Shown here one piece after another: positions 6,430 to 8,700 of a stretch of 8,700 bases of DNA. The stretch's first letter is position 1; each line of letters opens with the position of its first letter. The stretch covers positions 1-8,700 of the forward strand of contig JAUVZE010000036.1 in assembly GCA_030602665.1 (NCBI GenBank), written 5' to 3'. The notes below the pieces were generated by a model. That model did no database searches, was not told the origin of the DNA, and worked only from the letters and a program-made list of their open reading frames with translations. The position numbers were made by a program, and so were the translations under genes. Origin of the DNA: Dehalococcoidia bacterium (GTDB lineage Bacteria; Chloroflexota; Dehalococcoidia; Dehalococcoidales; JAUVZE01).

Positions 6430-7224
6430 ATGAAGCCAATAAAAGTAGTCGTTCAAGGTGCATTAGGCAAAATGGGACGAGAGGTGGTTGGTACCCTGTG
6501 TCGTGAGCCTGAGATGCAAATAGTCGGTGCTGTAGAGTTACAGGTTACCGAGGATTACCTAACCTTGCCTGATAGCTCGGGCAAAGTACCCTTTTCATCT
6601 GATTTAGAATGTATCCTCACTAAGTGCCAGCCTGATGTACTGGTGGATTTTACTATTGCTCAAGCTACCATGCCAGCAGTGCGTATCGCCACTAAACAGG
6701 GCGTTAACCTGGTAATCGGAACCACCGGGCTAAGCGCTGATGATATTAGCGAAATTGACCGGTTAGCCAGAGCTCACCGGGTTGGTGCCGTGGTGGCACC
6801 GAACTTCGCTCTCGGCGCGGTGCTAATGATACATCTAGCCAAGTTAGCTGCCAAATATCTTGACTATGCTGAAATTATAGAGCTACATGGCCACCAGAAA
6901 GCCGATGCCCCTTCAGGAACTGCCCTTTTTACTGCTAAAGCAATGGCTCAGGCTAGAGGTAAGCCATTCCATCGCCCCGCAGAACAAAGGGGGATTTCAG
7001 CTAGCCGGGGGGAGCAGGTTGAGGGTGTTACTATTCATAGCGTACGTCTACCTGGTCTTATGGCACACCAGGAGGTAATCTTAGGCACGGCGGGGCAAAC
7101 ACTGAGCATACGCCATGATACCACTAGCCGAGAATGCTATATGCCAGGTGTTATGCTAGCTATTAGGGAAGTGGTTAAGCGCCAGGGACTAGTCTATGGT
7201 TTAGATACTCTGCTTGAGTTATAG
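6430..7224 (+). CDS. dapB: 4-hydroxy-tetrahydrodipicolinate reductase (DapB)
   Basis: DapB reduces hydroxy-tetrahydrodipicolinate with NAD(P)H to tetrahydrodipicolinate in the diaminopimelate/lysine pathway. Counted from the ATG at 6430 the protein has 264 residues, typical for the family. It shows the dinucleotide-binding GALGKMG at 10-16, DFTIAQA at 73-79, GTTG at 97-100, APNFALG at 123-129 and the catalytic signature E-L-H-G-H-Q-K-A-D-A-P-S-G-T at 151-164, with H153 as probable acid/base and K157 as partner. The C-terminal part has SVRLPGLMAHQEVILG. An in-frame ATG at 6415 would add MKADV and lies only 4 bp after the pnp stop, but it has no ribosome binding site; GAAGG 8 nt before 6430 favours the shorter form. 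It is probably coupled to pnp and followed closely by asd. Confidence 0.96.
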   Translation: MKPIKVVVQGALGKMGREVVGTLCREPEMQIVGAVELQVTEDYLTLPDSSGKVPFSSDLECILTKCQPDVLVDFTIAQATMPAVRIATKQGVNLVIGTTGLSADDISEIDRLARAHRVGAVVAPNFALGAVLMIHLAKLAAKYLDYAEIIELHGHQKADAPSGTALFTAKAMAQARGKPFHRPAEQRGISASRGEQVEGVTIHSVRLPGLMAHQEVILGTAGQTLSIRHDTTSRECYMPGVMLAIREVVKRQGLVYGLDTLLEL

Positions 7225-7232
7225 GAGGGGCA

Positions 7233-8264
7233 ATGAATAAGTATAGGGTGGCTATTGTTGGTGCCACCGGACTGGTAGGACAAGAATTCATCAAGGTACT
7301 GGAGCAGCGTAACTTCCCTATGGCTTCAATCCTTCTCTTAGCCTCAGACCGCTCAGCCGGTAAAAAGCTGTTTGTCAATCACCGGGAGATTGAGGTTGAA
7401 GAGACGACTCCAGAGTCGTTTAAGAAAGTGGATATCGCCCTCTTCTCAGCTGGTGCTGAGACCAGCCGCTACTTCTCACCGATAGCGGCACAATCAGGAG
7501 CGGTAGTTGTTGATAATAGCTCCGCTTTTAGAATGACGCCGGCTGTCCCGCTGGTAGTTCCTGAGGTTAATCCGGAAGATATTAAATGGCATAAGGGGAT
7601 TATCGCTAATCCGAACTGCTCCACCATTCAAATAGTGGTGGCTCTTTATCCGTTACACAAGGTTAACCCCATCAAGCGCATTATCGTCGATACTTACCAG
7701 GCAGTGTCGGGCACCGGCTCAGCCGCAGTAGAGGAACTAACGGTGCAAGCCAAGCAGGTGCTGGAGGGGCAGACCGCTATCCCCCATGTTTACCCTCACC
7801 AAATAGCTTTTAATATACTGCCAGAAATAGATGTTTTTCTGGACAATGGCTATACCAAAGAAGAGTGGAAGGTGGTGGAAGAAACCAGAAAGATAATGCA
7901 TGCCGATGATATAGCTATTTCAGCTACCTGTGTGCGAGTGCCGGTATTTACCGGACATAGTATGGCTATCCACATAGAATTCTCTCAGCCTATGTCCCCT
8001 GATGAGGCACAGCGTATTCTTGCTCAGGCTCCGGGAATCAAATTATTAGATGACCCGACTATTAGCCTTTATCCCCAACCCTGGTCAGCCGCTGGCACCG
8101 ATGAGGTCTTTGTTGGACGCATTCGTCGAGATGCCTCTCATCCCAATGGCTTAGTTATGTGGGTGGTAGCTGACAACCTGCGTAAGGGAGCTGCCCTAAA
8201 TGCCGTCCAAATTGCTGAAGAGATGATTAAACGGGAATGGTTACATCCGAGAGGCGGGAAATGA
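7233..8264 (+). CDS. asd: Aspartate-semialdehyde dehydrogenase
   Basis: Asd makes aspartate-4-semialdehyde from aspartyl phosphate with NADPH, the branch point toward lysine/DAP and toward threonine and methionine. The 343-residue protein has the N-terminal Rossmann motif GATGLVGQEF at 10-19, DNSSAFRM at 94-101, the catalytic cysteine C129 in NPNCSTIQ, YQAVSGTG at 155-162, and the catalytic-region RVP-FTGHSMA with H242. The C-terminal VADNLRKGAALNAVQIAE is also typical. AGGAGGGG at 7223-7230 overlaps the dapB stop and gives a strong start at ATG 7233. The dapA ATG overlaps its TGA. All expected active-site residues are present. Confidence 0.98.
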   Translation: MNKYRVAIVGATGLVGQEFIKVLEQRNFPMASILLLASDRSAGKKLFVNHREIEVEETTPESFKKVDIALFSAGAETSRYFSPIAAQSGAVVVDNSSAFRMTPAVPLVVPEVNPEDIKWHKGIIANPNCSTIQIVVALYPLHKVNPIKRIIVDTYQAVSGTGSAAVEELTVQAKQVLEGQTAIPHVYPHQIAFNILPEIDVFLDNGYTKEEWKVVEETRKIMHADDIAISATCVRVPVFTGHSMAIHIEFSQPMSPDEAQRILAQAPGIKLLDDPTISLYPQPWSAAGTDEVFVGRIRRDASHPNGLVMWVVADNLRKGAALNAVQIAEEMIKREWLHPRGGK

Positions 8265-8700
8265 AAAAACTGGGACGATTGCTAACAGCGATGGTAACCC
8301 CGTTTGATGAAGCGGGGAAGGTTGACTATGAGCAGGCTAAGAAGTTAGCTTTAGCCCTGCTTAACTCAGGGAGTGAAGGGGTGGTAGTCGTGGGCACAAC
8401 CGGAGAATCTCCAACACTTATCCGGGAGGAGGAGCTGTGCCTGTTTACTGAGATAAAGTCAGCAGTCGGCGAACGAGGAGCGGTAATAGCCGGCACTGGT
8501 AGCAATAGCACCGCTGAGGCCTTGGCAACAACTAAAGAGGCAGAGCGAATTGGGGTTGATGCCTGCCTATTAGTGGTTCCCTACTATAATAAGCCAACTC
8601 AGGACGGCTTATATCAACATTTCAAGATTGTTGCTGAAAGTACTAGCTTACCCTGTATATTGTACAATGTGCCGTCACGCACCGTTGCCAACCTATCAGC
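8261..8700 (+). CDS. dapA: 4-hydroxy-tetrahydrodipicolinate synthase (DapA), N-terminal part, cut by window end
   Basis: DapA condenses pyruvate with aspartate semialdehyde, the product of the preceding gene. The frame starts at ATG 8261, overlaps the asd stop as ATGA, and is open for 146 codons to the right edge, about half the usual 290-300 residues. Visible features of the TIM barrel are LLTAMVTPF at 7-15, VVGTTGESPTL with the pyruvate-binding T46-T47, PYYNKPTQDG with Y109, and ILYNVPSRT with the catalytic-triad Y135 and R140. The Schiff-base lysine, expected near residue 163, lies outside the window. The assignment within the DapA/NanA superfamily rests on these residues and on the adjacent asd and dapB genes. 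Confidence 0.95.
   Translation, partial: MKKLGRLLTAMVTPFDEAGKVDYEQAKKLALALLNSGSEGVVVVGTTGESPTLIREEELCLFTEIKSAVGERGAVIAGTGSNSTAEALATTKEAERIGVDACLLVVPYYNKPTQDGLYQHFKIVAESTSLPCILYNVPSRTVANLS

Overview
The window is ordinary chromosomal housekeeping DNA, about half GC, from a bacterium that is probably a Chloroflexota (Dehalococcoidia-like) lineage. I base that on the look of the FtsY, DUF503 and double zinc-ribbon proteins and on the order rpsO-pnp-dapB-asd-dapA, as I remember it from Dehalococcoidia. It is an inference, not a database result. I see no tRNA, rRNA, CRISPR array, phage gene or transposase.

Left half (1-3719), all on the minus strand, read from right to left: a sigma70-type promoter (3691-3719), a leader of about 140 nt, a 95-residue protein with two zinc ribbons, a DUF503/YlxP-family protein, a DEAH helicase with a C-terminal DUF1998/cysteine cluster (MrfA/YprA/Hrq1-like), and the 5' part of ftsY (SRP receptor), which runs off the left edge. 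The helicase and DUF503 genes are nearly overlapping and probably translationally coupled. Between the helicase and ftsY lies a roughly 100-bp element made of two strong palindromes (about 451-553). It ends where the N-terminus of FtsY should be, and ftsY has no ATG, GTG or good ribosome binding site at the expected place.

Centre (3548-3937): a 390-bp divergent control region. Two good promoters point away from each other with 27 bp between their -35 boxes. The rightward transcript has a leader of about 155 nt before rpsO.

Right half (3747-8700), all on the plus strand: rpsO (S15), pnp (PNPase), dapB, asd and the 5' part of dapA. Gaps are 22, about 4-19, and 8 bp, then an ATGA overlap, so this looks like one transcription unit joining a ribosomal protein and RNA turnover enzyme to the aspartate-to-diaminopimelate/lysine branch. 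Asd, DapA and DapB catalyse consecutive steps. rpsO and pnp both start with TTG.

I found no clearly new system. The points most worth a second look are the palindromic element at the start of ftsY, a perfect 12-bp inverted repeat that would enclose the DUF503 start codon in mRNA, and the rpsO leader.
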